A stretch of 64,000 nt of DNA. Source: Xanthomonas campestris pv. badrii. Its GTDB lineage: Bacteria; Pseudomonadota; Gammaproteobacteria; Xanthomonadales; Xanthomonadaceae. Below, piece after piece: positions 28,042-35,417 of this stretch (positions are counted from its first letter, which is position 1; each line of letters starts with the position of its first letter). The notes under the pieces are model-generated. The model worked only from the letters and a program-made list of their open reading frames with translations, did no database searches and was not told the DNA's origin. The DNA lies in NCBI RefSeq assembly GCF_012848175.1, contig NZ_CP051651.1, forward strand, positions 310,001 through 374,000, given 5' to 3'. The translations under genes were made by a program, and so were the position numbers.

Positions 28042-28707
28042 ATGCTGGAAGTGATCGAACGCGAAACCGGACCGAACCCGCAATGGACCGTGCTGTGGCT
28101 GCATGGCCTGGGGGCCGACGGCAGCGATTTCGCCCCGCTGGTGCCGGAGCTGGTGCGCCCCGACTGGCCGGCGTTGCGCTTCGTGTTCCCGCATGCGCCG
28201 ATCCGCCCGATCACCATCAACAACGGCGTGCGCATGCGCGGGTGGTATGACATCGTGGGCATGGATTTCGCCCAGCGTGCCGACAAGGCCGGCATCGCCG
28301 AATCGGTGGCCCAGATCGAAGCGCTGATTGCCCACGAGCAGAGCCGCGGTACCGCGCCCGGGCGCATCCTGCTGGCCGGCTTCTCGCAGGGCGGCGCGGT
28401 GACCCTGGCAGTGGGCCTGCAGCGCAGCGTGCCGCTGGCCGGGCTGATCGCGCTGTCGACCTATCTGCCGGACCCGGCCGCTGCGGCCACCCAGCTGCAG
28501 CCGGCCGCCACTGGCCAACCGGTGTTCATGGCCCACGGCAGCGCCGATCCGGTGGTGCCGTTCGCGGCCGGCCAGGCCAGCATGCAGGCCCTGCGCACGC
28601 TCGGCTTCGCGCTGGACTGGCACAGCTACCCGATGGGCCATCAGGTCTGCCTGGAAGAGATCGACGCCCTGCGCGACTGGATGCAGGCGCGCTTGACCGC
28701 TGCCTGA
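28042..28707 (+). CDS. Alpha/beta-hydrolase carboxylesterase (phospholipase/carboxylesterase family)
   Basis: This is a cytoplasmic serine esterase of 221 residues, Pfam Abhydrolase_2 type (like Pseudomonas EstB and acyl-protein thioesterases). Key features are the oxyanion-region LHGLGADGSDF, nucleophile Ser115 in LLAGFSQGG, Asp169 in GSADPVVP and His200 in PMGHQVC, the complete triad at normal spacing. There is no signal peptide. Two adjacent ATGs (28039, 28042) are possible; GGAG at 28031-28034 suits the second. The sensor kinase gene starts only 4 bp after the stop, so it may be the first gene of the algZ-algR transcript. Its physiological substrate is unknown. Confidence 0.88.
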   Translation: MLEVIERETGPNPQWTVLWLHGLGADGSDFAPLVPELVRPDWPALRFVFPHAPIRPITINNGVRMRGWYDIVGMDFAQRADKAGIAESVAQIEALIAHEQSRGTAPGRILLAGFSQGGAVTLAVGLQRSVPLAGLIALSTYLPDPAAAATQLQPAATGQPVFMAHGSADPVVPFAAGQASMQALRTLGFALDWHSYPMGHQVCLEEIDALRDWMQARLTAA

Positions 28708-28711
28708 GCCC

Positions 28712-29764
28712 ATGGCTGCCAGCGCGCCCCAGATCACCTGGATGCCGGACCTGTGCCGGCTGCCCCGGCTGGGCGCGATGCTGGGGCTGGCCGAGCTGGT
28801 GGTGCTGGTGGTGACCCTGGTACCGGACGCCGGCGCGGCGCGCAGCATCACCTTGTCGCGCTTCGTCTCGGCCAGCGGCCTGGCGTTGTGGCTGGCGCTG
28901 GCGGTCAGCGTGCTGCTCTGCGTACTGCGGCCCGCGTTGTCGCGGCTGCCGCCACGGCTGGGCGGGCTGGCCGCGCTGTCGATCGCCGCCGTGGTGGCGA
29001 TGCTCGGTGCCGGGATCGTGCACGCCCTGTATGCGGCGCTCGACCAGGCCCCGCTAGGCCCGCTGGTGGGCTTCTGGCGGTTCACCCTGGGCAGCGCGGC
29101 CACCGTGGTGCTGATCACCGCACTGGCGTTGCGCTACTTCTATGTCAGCGACCGCTGGGAAGCGCAGGTGCAGGCCAATGCCCGCGCCGAGGCCGATGCG
29201 CTGCAGGCGCGGATCCGCCCGCATTTCCTGTTCAACAGCATGAACCTGATCGCCAGCCTGCTGCGCCGCGACCCGGTCGTGGCCGAGCAGGCGGTGCTGG
29301 ACCTGTCGGACCTGTTCCGCGCCGCACTCGGCGCCGGCGAGGGCGTGTCCACGCTGCGCGCCGAATGTGAACTGGCCGAGCGCTATCTGGCCATCGAGTC
29401 CCTGCGTCTTGGCGAGCGCCTGCAGGTGCGCTGGCACCGCCAGGAACCGCTGCCGTGGGAGCTGCCGATGCCGCGCCTGGTGCTGCAGCCGCTAGTGGAA
29501 AACGCGGTGCTGCACGGGGTCTCGCGCATGCCCGAGGGCGGCACGCTGTACCTGTCGCTGCGCCAGCGCGGCAGCCAGTTGCAGATTCGTATCGTCAACC
29601 CGGCCCCGCAGCCGGGAACCCAGGCGCCGCTGCTTGCCGGCGCCGGGCACGCCCAGGCCAGCATTTCGCATCGGCTGGCCTTCCAGTTCGGTGCCGGGGC
29701 ACGGATGGCGGCCAGCTGGGCCGAAGGCTACTATGCCTGCGAGATCACATTGCCGCTGCCGTGA
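28712..29764 (+). CDS. algZ: LytS/AlgZ-type sensor histidine kinase
   Basis: This is an inner-membrane histidine kinase of the His_kinase/LytS family (AlgZ/FimS of Pseudomonas), 350 residues. Four hydrophobic segments cover about residues 20-145. A short linker precedes the family motif RPHFLFNSMN with phospho-acceptor His171. The HATPase region shows LVLQPLVENAVLHGV and GAGHAQASISHRL, somewhat divergent from the GxGxGL loop. It is followed 33 bp later by its LytTR response regulator and then hemC, the same order as in Pseudomonas. It has no PAS or HAMP domain. Confidence 0.87.
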   Translation: MAASAPQITWMPDLCRLPRLGAMLGLAELVVLVVTLVPDAGAARSITLSRFVSASGLALWLALAVSVLLCVLRPALSRLPPRLGGLAALSIAAVVAMLGAGIVHALYAALDQAPLGPLVGFWRFTLGSAATVVLITALALRYFYVSDRWEAQVQANARAEADALQARIRPHFLFNSMNLIASLLRRDPVVAEQAVLDLSDLFRAALGAGEGVSTLRAECELAERYLAIESLRLGERLQVRWHRQEPLPWELPMPRLVLQPLVENAVLHGVSRMPEGGTLYLSLRQRGSQLQIRIVNPAPQPGTQAPLLAGAGHAQASISHRLAFQFGAGARMAASWAEGYYACEITLPLP

Positions 29765-29797
29765 GGGAGAGTCACCGCAGCGTAGGGGGGGATGTCC

Positions 29798-30535
29798 ATG
29801 ACGGCCACGCAAGTGCGGGTGTTGATCGCCGATGACGAGCCACTGGCGCGCGAGCGCCTGCGCATGCTGCTGGCCGAGCATCCACAGGTGCAGGTGATCG
29901 GCGAGGCCGAGAACGGCCAGCAGGTGCTGCAGCAATGCGAGCAGTGGCATCCGGACCTGGTGCTGCTGGATATCGCCATGCCCGGCGTGGACGGCCTGGA
30001 AACCGCGCGGCTGTTGCGCCAGTGCCAGCCGCAGCCGGCGGTGGTGTTCTGCACCGCCTACGACCAGCACGCGCTGTCGGCCTTCGATGCCGCCGCGCTG
30101 GACTATCTGATGAAACCGGTGCGCCCGGAACGCCTGGCTGCCGCACTGGAGCGCGTGGCCACCTTCCTGGCCGGGCGCGTGCCCAGCGCCGCGCCGGCGC
30201 CGCTGCGCACCCATCTGTGCGCGCGCCTGCGCGGCAGCCTGCGGCTGATCGCCATCGGCGACATTCGCTACCTGCAGGCCGAAGAAAAGTACGTCATCGT
30301 CCACCACACCCGTGGCGAGGACCTGATCGAAGAGTCGCTCAAGTCGCTGGAAGACGAATTCTCCGACCGCCTGGTGCGCATCCATCGCAATTGCCTGGTG
30401 GCCCGCGACGAATTGGTGGAGCTGCGCCGCAGCGGCGATGGCCAGGTACATGCGGTGCTGCGCAACGTGCCGCAGACCCTGGAAGTGAGTCGTCGCTGCG
30501 TGGCCAACCTGCGCGATCAATTACGTCAACTGTGA
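29798..30535 (+). CDS. algR: LytTR-family response regulator
   Basis: This is a DNA-binding response regulator of 245 residues. The receiver shows VLIADDEPLARERL and the phospho-acceptor Asp58 in LLDIAMPG; FCTAYDQHALSAF and LMKPVRPERL complete it. The C-terminal LytTR domain has DIRYLQAEEKYVIVHH and LVRIHRNCLVARDEL. A G-rich run (29785-29791) is at the right distance for the second of two ATGs (29792, 29798), so 29798 is chosen. It is probably cotranscribed with the kinase upstream. In Pseudomonas AlgR governs alginate and type IV pili; the Xanthomonas regulon is not deducible here. Confidence 0.9.
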   Translation: MTATQVRVLIADDEPLARERLRMLLAEHPQVQVIGEAENGQQVLQQCEQWHPDLVLLDIAMPGVDGLETARLLRQCQPQPAVVFCTAYDQHALSAFDAAALDYLMKPVRPERLAAALERVATFLAGRVPSAAPAPLRTHLCARLRGSLRLIAIGDIRYLQAEEKYVIVHHTRGEDLIEESLKSLEDEFSDRLVRIHRNCLVARDELVELRRSGDGQVHAVLRNVPQTLEVSRRCVANLRDQLRQL

Positions 30536-30565
30536 GTTCCGCGCCGGCTCCGCGATAATGCCGGC

Positions 30566-31480
30566 ATGACCACGCTCCGTATCGCCACCCGTAAAAGCCC
30601 GCTCGCCCTCTGGCAGAGCGAACACGTCGCCGCCGCGCTGCGTCAGCACCATCCCGGACTGGAGGTGGTGCTGGTGCCGATGAGTACCCGCGGCGACGAA
30701 GTGCTGGACCGCTCGCTCGCCGCGATCGGCGGCAAGGGCCTGTTCCTGAAGGAGCTGGAGCTGGCGATGCTGCGCGGCGAAGCCGATTGCGCCGTGCATT
30801 CGCTCAAGGACGTGCCGATGGAACTGGACGCGCCCTTCGTGCTGCCGGCCATCCTGACCCGTGGCGATGCCGCCGATGCGCTGGTGTCCAACCTCTACGC
30901 CAGCCTGCAGGCGCTGCCGCTGGGCGCGCGCGTGGGTACTTCGTCGTTGCGGCGGCAGGCGCAGTTGCGCGCCGCACGCCCGGACCTGGAATTGATCGAC
31001 CTGCGCGGCAACGTCAACACCCGCCTGGCCAAGCTCGACAACGGCGGTTACGACGCCATCGTGCTGGCCTGCGCCGGCCTGCAGCGGCTGGGCCTGGACG
31101 CGCGCATCAGCGCACGGCTGGACGCGCCGCAGTGGCTGCCGGCACCGGCGCAGGGCGCGGTGGCGGTGGAATGCCGCGGCGACGATGCACGCATCCACGC
31201 CCTGCTGGCGGTGCTGGACGCGCCCACCACCCGCGTCTGTGTGGAAGCCGAGCGGGCCATGAATCGCGCGCTGCACGGCAGCTGCCACGTGCCGGTGGCG
31301 GCCTTCGCGCGTTGGGAAGGTGAGGGCTTGTCCCTGCAGGGCATGGTCGGCAGCGCCAGCGATGGCCGGCTGATCCACGCCGACGCGCACGGCAGTGCCG
31401 ACGACGCCGACGCGCTCGGCCAGCGCGTCGCGCAGGGGTTGTTCGACAAGGGCGCCGCGCAGCTGCTGGCCGAGCTGTAA
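30566..31480 (+). CDS. hemC: Hydroxymethylbilane synthase (porphobilinogen deaminase)
   Basis: This cytoplasmic enzyme of 304 residues polymerises four porphobilinogens to hydroxymethylbilane in tetrapyrrole synthesis. It starts with the family signature [14 protein letters not shown], continues [31 protein letters not shown] and [13 protein letters not shown], and carries the dipyrromethane-cofactor Cys240 in [12 protein letters not shown]. Length is normal. It lies 30 bp after the LytTR regulator. No hemD follows; the downstream DNA is a repeat region and then a convergent gene. Confidence 0.96.
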   Translation: MTTLRIATRKSPLALWQSEHVAAALRQHHPGLEVVLVPMSTRGDEVLDRSLAAIGGKGLFLKELELAMLRGEADCAVHSLKDVPMELDAPFVLPAILTRGDAADALVSNLYASLQALPLGARVGTSSLRRQAQLRAARPDLELIDLRGNVNTRLAKLDNGGYDAIVLACAGLQRLGLDARISARLDAPQWLPAPAQGAVAVECRGDDARIHALLAVLDAPTTRVCVEAERAMNRALHGSCHVPVAAFARWEGEGLSLQGMVGSASDGRLIHADAHGSADDADALGQRVAQGLFDKGAAQLLAEL

Positions 31481-31554
31481 CGCCGGCCTGCCCGGACCAT
31501 CCCCGCCGCACGTACAAGGGCGGCGTCTGCACCGCCGTGGCAGCGTCCCGGCCG

Positions 31555-31727
31555 TGAGGGCGTTACCGGCAAGGCCCTCGCGGCCAGGTCCGCTCCTGCA
31601 TGCGCTTGCCTGCATGCATCGACCAGATTGATTGAGCTCAGCGCCGCGGTCGTGTTCCTCCGCAGCAAGAATGGCTATGCCCTTTACTCGTAGGAGCGGC
31701 CCAGGCCGCGAGGGCTTTACCGGTAAA
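31555..31727. repeat. Inverted pair of REP-like sequences
   Basis: 31562-31600 reads CGTTACCGGCAAGGCCCTCG then CGGCCAGGTCCGCTCCTGC. 31690-31727 reads GTAGGAGCGGCCCAGGCCGC then GAGGGCTTTACCGGTAAA, its imperfect inverted complement. Each arm also contains an internal GCGGCC/GGCCGC palindrome. Located between hemC and the convergent DUF481 gene, it may function in bidirectional termination. Confidence 0.55.
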
Positions 31728-31775
31728 CAGATAAAACGCTCGCGACCGACGCCACTCCTGCGCATACGCAGGCGG

Positions 31776-32582
31776 TTATTTGAACGTGTAGACCAGATTG
31801 ACCGTGGTCAAGGTATCGGTCTTCTTGTCGCCTTCGCTGACATCGCTGTTGTGACGCATCTGCCAGGCGGCCTTCAAGGCGAAATGCGAGTTCATGCTGA
31901 CCTGCACGCCGAAGTCGTTCTGCGCGTAGGTGTTGTACTCGCCCGATTCCACCAACAGCGTGTTGATCAGATCGGTGTTGTCGGTGACGGTGTACTTGAG
32001 GTCGAACAGGCCACGTCCGATCAGGCCGGTCTCGTTGCGGTCGTCTTCGCTGTTGTGCGCGCGGCGGATACCCGGGCCCACCTGCGCATCCAGATAGAAC
32101 CGCTGCGCATCGATCAGGCGCGTGCCGTAGCCGATACCGAAGGTGGCCAGCCGGTCGTAGGTGGCGAAGTCGTCGTGTTCGTAACGGCCGGTGGCGGTGA
32201 GCTGGCGGTGTTCGCCCAACTGCAACGCGCTGCCGGCGCTGCCGGTGTAGCGCTCGGCGGTGGTCTGGCGCTCGCGCGTGGTGCTGCCGTCGTCGTTGGT
32301 GTTGGTGTATTCGGAGCTCGAACGCAGCGCGGTGGCGTCCAGGCTGTGGATCCAGTCGCCATCGGTGTAGCGCAGGCGGACGCGGCCATTGAGGCTGTCG
32401 GTGGTGCTGTTGCCGTGCGCCGAGGCATACCCCAGCTCGCCGCTGCTGCCGCTCCAGGGTGAGGGCACCAGCGCAGCGGCAGGGTCGACCGGCGTCGGCG
32501 CAACCGCGATCGACTGGGCCCACACGGCGGGCGTGATCAACAGCAACGGCAACAGGGCGGACAACGGGGCACGGCGTGACAT
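31776..32582 (-). CDS. DUF481 (YdiY-like) outer-membrane beta-barrel protein
   Basis: This is a predicted salt-stress-type outer-membrane protein of 268 residues. It has a signal peptide (1-22, ending VWAQ). It continues as alternating amphipathic strands typical of DUF481: GELGYASAHGNSTTDSLNGR, RLRYTDGDWIHSLDATALR, GIGYGTRLIDAQRFYLDAQ, and a final strand TTVNLVYTFK ending in an aromatic followed by Lys. It is convergent with hemC and divergent from the WYL regulator. Function is unknown; the E. coli homologue is an acid-inducible protein of unknown role. Confidence 0.82.
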   Translation of the reverse strand: MSRRAPLSALLPLLLITPAVWAQSIAVAPTPVDPAAALVPSPWSGSSGELGYASAHGNSTTDSLNGRVRLRYTDGDWIHSLDATALRSSSEYTNTNDDGSTTRERQTTAERYTGSAGSALQLGEHRQLTATGRYEHDDFATYDRLATFGIGYGTRLIDAQRFYLDAQVGPGIRRAHNSEDDRNETGLIGRGLFDLKYTVTDNTDLINTLLVESGEYNTYAQNDFGVQVSMNSHFALKAAWQMRHNSDVSEGDKKTDTLTTVNLVYTFK

Positions 32583-32856
32583 GGGCGGCTCGCTTGAGGA
32601 CGGGGCGGGGAGGGGGGGGTGAAAGCGATTTCATGATAACGGACTGTGCGCTCCGTCATGACCAGGTGAACGCCACGCTTCATTGGCGGTTCGGGCGCTG
32701 CCCTGGTTCCATGCGGTTGCGTCCGGTAAGAAGTGGCATGTCAGCATCGCTTGCAGCATCGCGCGCTGTGCAGCCGGGGCGCTGGCCTGGCGCTCGCAAG
32801 CGGGGCGCAGTGCGCACGCTCACCCCGTCGCACGAAGAACCGGACATAATCGGCGC
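32583..32856. promoter_or_regulatory. Divergent intergenic region, DUF481 gene and WYL regulator
   Basis: 274 bp between divergent starts. It contains a G-rich run near 32600-32620 and AT-richer sequence TTTCATGATAACGGA near 32628-32643. No operator palindrome stands out. Confidence 0.3.
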
Positions 32857-33822
32857 ATGGACCGCTATGAACGCATCAACTCCCTGCATCGCTTGCTCAA
32901 GTCGGCACGCTATCCGGTCACGGTGGCGCGGCTGCAGGACGAGCTGAGCTGTTCCCGTGCCACCGTGTACCGCGATCTGGCGTTTCTGCGCGATGCGCTG
33001 ATGGCGCCGGTGGAAGGCGACGGCGAATCCGGCTTCCGCTACCTGTCCGGCGAAAGCGATCGTTTCGAACTGCCCGGCCTGTGGCTGAGTTCCGAAGAGC
33101 TGCACGCGCTGCTGGCCTCGCAGCAACTGCTCGCGCGCACCGGCGGCGGGGTGCTGTCCTCGATGCTGGCGCCGTTGCAGCAGCGCATCGAAGGACTGCT
33201 GGCCGCACAGGCCGGGGTGTCGCAGTGGCCGGTGGACCGGGTACGGGTGATCCCGCATCGCGGCCGCAAGCTGGACGAAGCCAGCTTCCGCACCGTGGCC
33301 TCCGGCGTGCTGGAGCGCAAGCAACTGAGCTTCGACTACCGTGCCCGTTCCACCGACGAATCCACCAAGCGCACCGTCTCCCCGCAGCGCATCACCCACT
33401 ACCGCGACAACTGGTACCTGGATGCCTGGGACCACGGCCGCGATGGCGTACGCAGCTTCGCGGTGGATCGCATCAACCACGCGCGCCTGCTCGATGCGGC
33501 GCCGCGCGATGTGCCCGACAGCGAGCTGGACGAACAACTCGCCGCCAGCTACGGCATCTTTTCCGGTGCGCCCAAGGGCTGGGCAACCATCGTGTTCAGT
33601 GCCAAGGCTGCGCGCTGGGTGGCCGACGAACATTGGCATTCCAAGCAGCAGGGCCGCTTCCTGGCCGATGGCCGTTACGAGCTCAAACTGCCGTACAGCA
33701 ACTCGCGCGAGTTGCTGATGGACGTGCTGCACTATGGCTCGGACGCGGAAATCGTCGAGCCGATCTCGCTGCGCGAACAGGCCAAGGCATTGTTGTCGCT
33801 GGCGCTGAGCAATTACGACTGA
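32857..33822 (+). CDS. YafY/PafBC-type transcriptional regulator (HTH plus WYL domain)
   Basis: This is a DNA-binding regulator of 321 residues. An N-terminal winged helix (about 1-58; INSLHRLLKSARYPVTVARL then LSCSRATVYRDLAFLRDAL) is followed by a WYL domain (about 140-235; KQLSFDYRARS, TVSPQRITHYRDNWYLDAWD, RSFAVDRI) and a WCX C-terminal extension (WATIVFSAKAARWVADEHW). WYL proteins often sense nucleic acids or nucleotides during DNA damage. The ATG at 32857 begins exactly at the HTH; an upstream TTG would add 58 unstructured residues. There is no defence system or DNA-repair gene next to it, so the target is not evident. Confidence 0.87.
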   Translation: MDRYERINSLHRLLKSARYPVTVARLQDELSCSRATVYRDLAFLRDALMAPVEGDGESGFRYLSGESDRFELPGLWLSSEELHALLASQQLLARTGGGVLSSMLAPLQQRIEGLLAAQAGVSQWPVDRVRVIPHRGRKLDEASFRTVASGVLERKQLSFDYRARSTDESTKRTVSPQRITHYRDNWYLDAWDHGRDGVRSFAVDRINHARLLDAAPRDVPDSELDEQLAASYGIFSGAPKGWATIVFSAKAARWVADEHWHSKQQGRFLADGRYELKLPYSNSRELLMDVLHYGSDAEIVEPISLREQAKALLSLALSNYD

Positions 33823-33909
33823 GCATCGGAGGCCGGTCGCCTCGCCTTGCCGAGCAAGCCCGCGGCGGTGGCTATCGACGGCGTGCGCGGCCTGTGACCG
33901 CGCCAGGGC

Positions 33910-34479
33910 TCAACGCTTGTTCGGCACTTCGAATCCCAAGCGGTCCACCTGCTCGCGCAACTGCGGCACGCGCTTGAGCTTGTCGGTGTAGATGGCGTAG
34001 TCGTCGCGCATCTTGTTGACCAGGGTGCGGTACTGCTCGCGGCTCATGTCCGGCTTGCGCGCGAAGATCCAGGCCAGGTCGCGGCCGGGGTAGGAGATCA
34101 ACATCCAGGAACCATCCGGGGCGATTTCCAGGATGCGCTGCTTGGCCGGAATCACCTTGTAGAACCACACCCGCCAGTCGCGGTTGCCGCTGTCCGCATC
34201 CACCGACGCGCGTGCGTTGACTTCCTTTTCCGGCTCGCCAAAGCCGTCGCGGTACAGATAGCGCACGGCGACCTTGCCGTCTTCCACCAGGGTGTATTCG
34301 TCGCGGCTGGTGACGTGGCCGCGCTCGACCGGGTTGGGCATGCGGGCGATCACATACCAGGTGCCCATGATCTTGGACAGATCGATCGCCGGCTCGGTGG
34401 TGGATGCATCCTTGGCATGCGCCATCGGCAGGCCGAGGACGAGCAGGACAGCGAGGGCGATCGTAACGGTCAGGCGCAT
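33910..34479 (-). CDS. Bacterial lipocalin (Blc family)
   Basis: This is a lipocalin of 189 residues. It has a cleavable signal peptide (1-22, ending AHA) and no lipobox Cys, unlike E. coli Blc, so it is probably a soluble periplasmic protein. The family signature is IMGTWYVIARMPNPVERG; strands include YTLVEDGKVAVRYLYRDGF, WRVWFYKVIPAKQRILEI and WIFARKPDMSREQY. Lipocalins of this group bind lysophospholipids or fatty acids and help envelope maintenance. It is a single-gene unit, convergent with the WYL regulator. Confidence 0.87.
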   Translation of the reverse strand: MRLTVTIALAVLLVLGLPMAHAKDASTTEPAIDLSKIMGTWYVIARMPNPVERGHVTSRDEYTLVEDGKVAVRYLYRDGFGEPEKEVNARASVDADSGNRDWRVWFYKVIPAKQRILEIAPDGSWMLISYPGRDLAWIFARKPDMSREQYRTLVNKMRDDYAIYTDKLKRVPQLREQVDRLGFEVPNKR

Positions 34480-35036
34480 CGCAACATCACAAAGGGGCAA
34501 TAGGTGCAGCACACTACCGCATGCAGGGGGCAAGTTCGCGTCAACGGTCGGGTCTGGCGTGTGCGCCGGCGGTGTTTGCGGCCGATCGCTGCCGGCCGCG
34601 GCGTGCGACGGGTGACGATCTGGCGTCGCCAGTGCTGCGCGCCTGGCGGGCGGCACCCGTTCGGCGGCCTGAGTGAAGCCGTGGTGGTGCCGTGCGGGCC
34701 GCATGGATCTCGCCGCGCCTGTGTACCCACGCGGCGCGTGTCCCCGGCGGGGGCGTTGCGTACGCGAGGCGTTGGAACGGCATGCCCTGGCCGCTGGCGT
34801 CGGCCGAGCGTTGCGCAGACGCGGCGTCGCAGATCCATCGCCTGCGGCGACGGTCACCGCTTGTGGCCACGGGTCACATCCGGCAAGGCAGTGGGCAGCC
34901 CGTCGCTTTCCGGCGGATCTTCCGCGGTGGCGAAAGACGCGCGCTGCCGCCGTCCTGGCGTCAAGGTCGCAATCGGTGAGATGGGCGCAGGCAATCCTGC
35001 CGGCCTGTCCTGACCTTCCAGCCACGGAGTGCCGCC
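34480..35036. other. Gene-free high-GC stretch
   Basis: 557 bp between the lipocalin start and a small membrane-protein gene. Open frames exist on both strands only because of high GC; none resembles a family. A GGAG at about 35026 belongs to the next gene. No hairpin or repeat stands out. Confidence 0.4.
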
Positions 35037-35348
35037 ATGTCGCATCGTTCTTCTCCTCGTTCCGAACGTCCCGATCCGCGCGTGCTGCGCCCGGTCCGGC
35101 AGGTCGCCCTGGCCGGGCTTGCGCTGGTGCTGGTCTGGCCGGCCGCCCGCGGCCATAGCGAATGGATCGGGTGGCTGCCGCTGTGGCTGGTCGGCATGCC
35201 GATGCTGGCCTGGTGGAGCCTGTACCGGTTTGCGTTACCCACCCTGGCACGGCCCGGTGCGCGCCGCGCGGTGCCACGCCGGCGCGGGCCGCAGGCGCAG
35301 CGCCGGCGGGTGACTTCGCGGGCAGCGACACCGGCGCGGGCGGCCTGA
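35037..35348 (+). CDS. Small hypothetical membrane protein
   Basis: 103 residues with a good ribosome-binding site (GGAG, about 8 bases before the ATG). An Arg-rich N-terminus precedes two hydrophobic segments (about 22-40, LAGLALVLVWPAARG; about 44-65, WIGWLPLWLVGMPMLAWWSL) and a very basic, disordered tail (PRRRGPQAQRRR). The positive-inside pattern suggests both ends are cytoplasmic. No family was recognised. Its proximity (69 bp) to the following peptidase gene is not informative. Confidence 0.55.
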   Translation: MSHRSSPRSERPDPRVLRPVRQVALAGLALVLVWPAARGHSEWIGWLPLWLVGMPMLAWWSLYRFALPTLARPGARRAVPRRRGPQAQRRRVTSRAATPARAA

Positions 35349-35417
35349 CCTTCGGCAGGGGAGCGCGGGCGAAGCGCTGTGTTAGGTTTTCCGGCATTGG
35401 TTTTTCCGGAAAACTAC

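Noticed and set aside
34480..35036. Minus-strand Arg/Pro-rich frames upstream of the lipocalin
   Set aside because: Only a high-GC open-frame artefact; no motif and no start signal.
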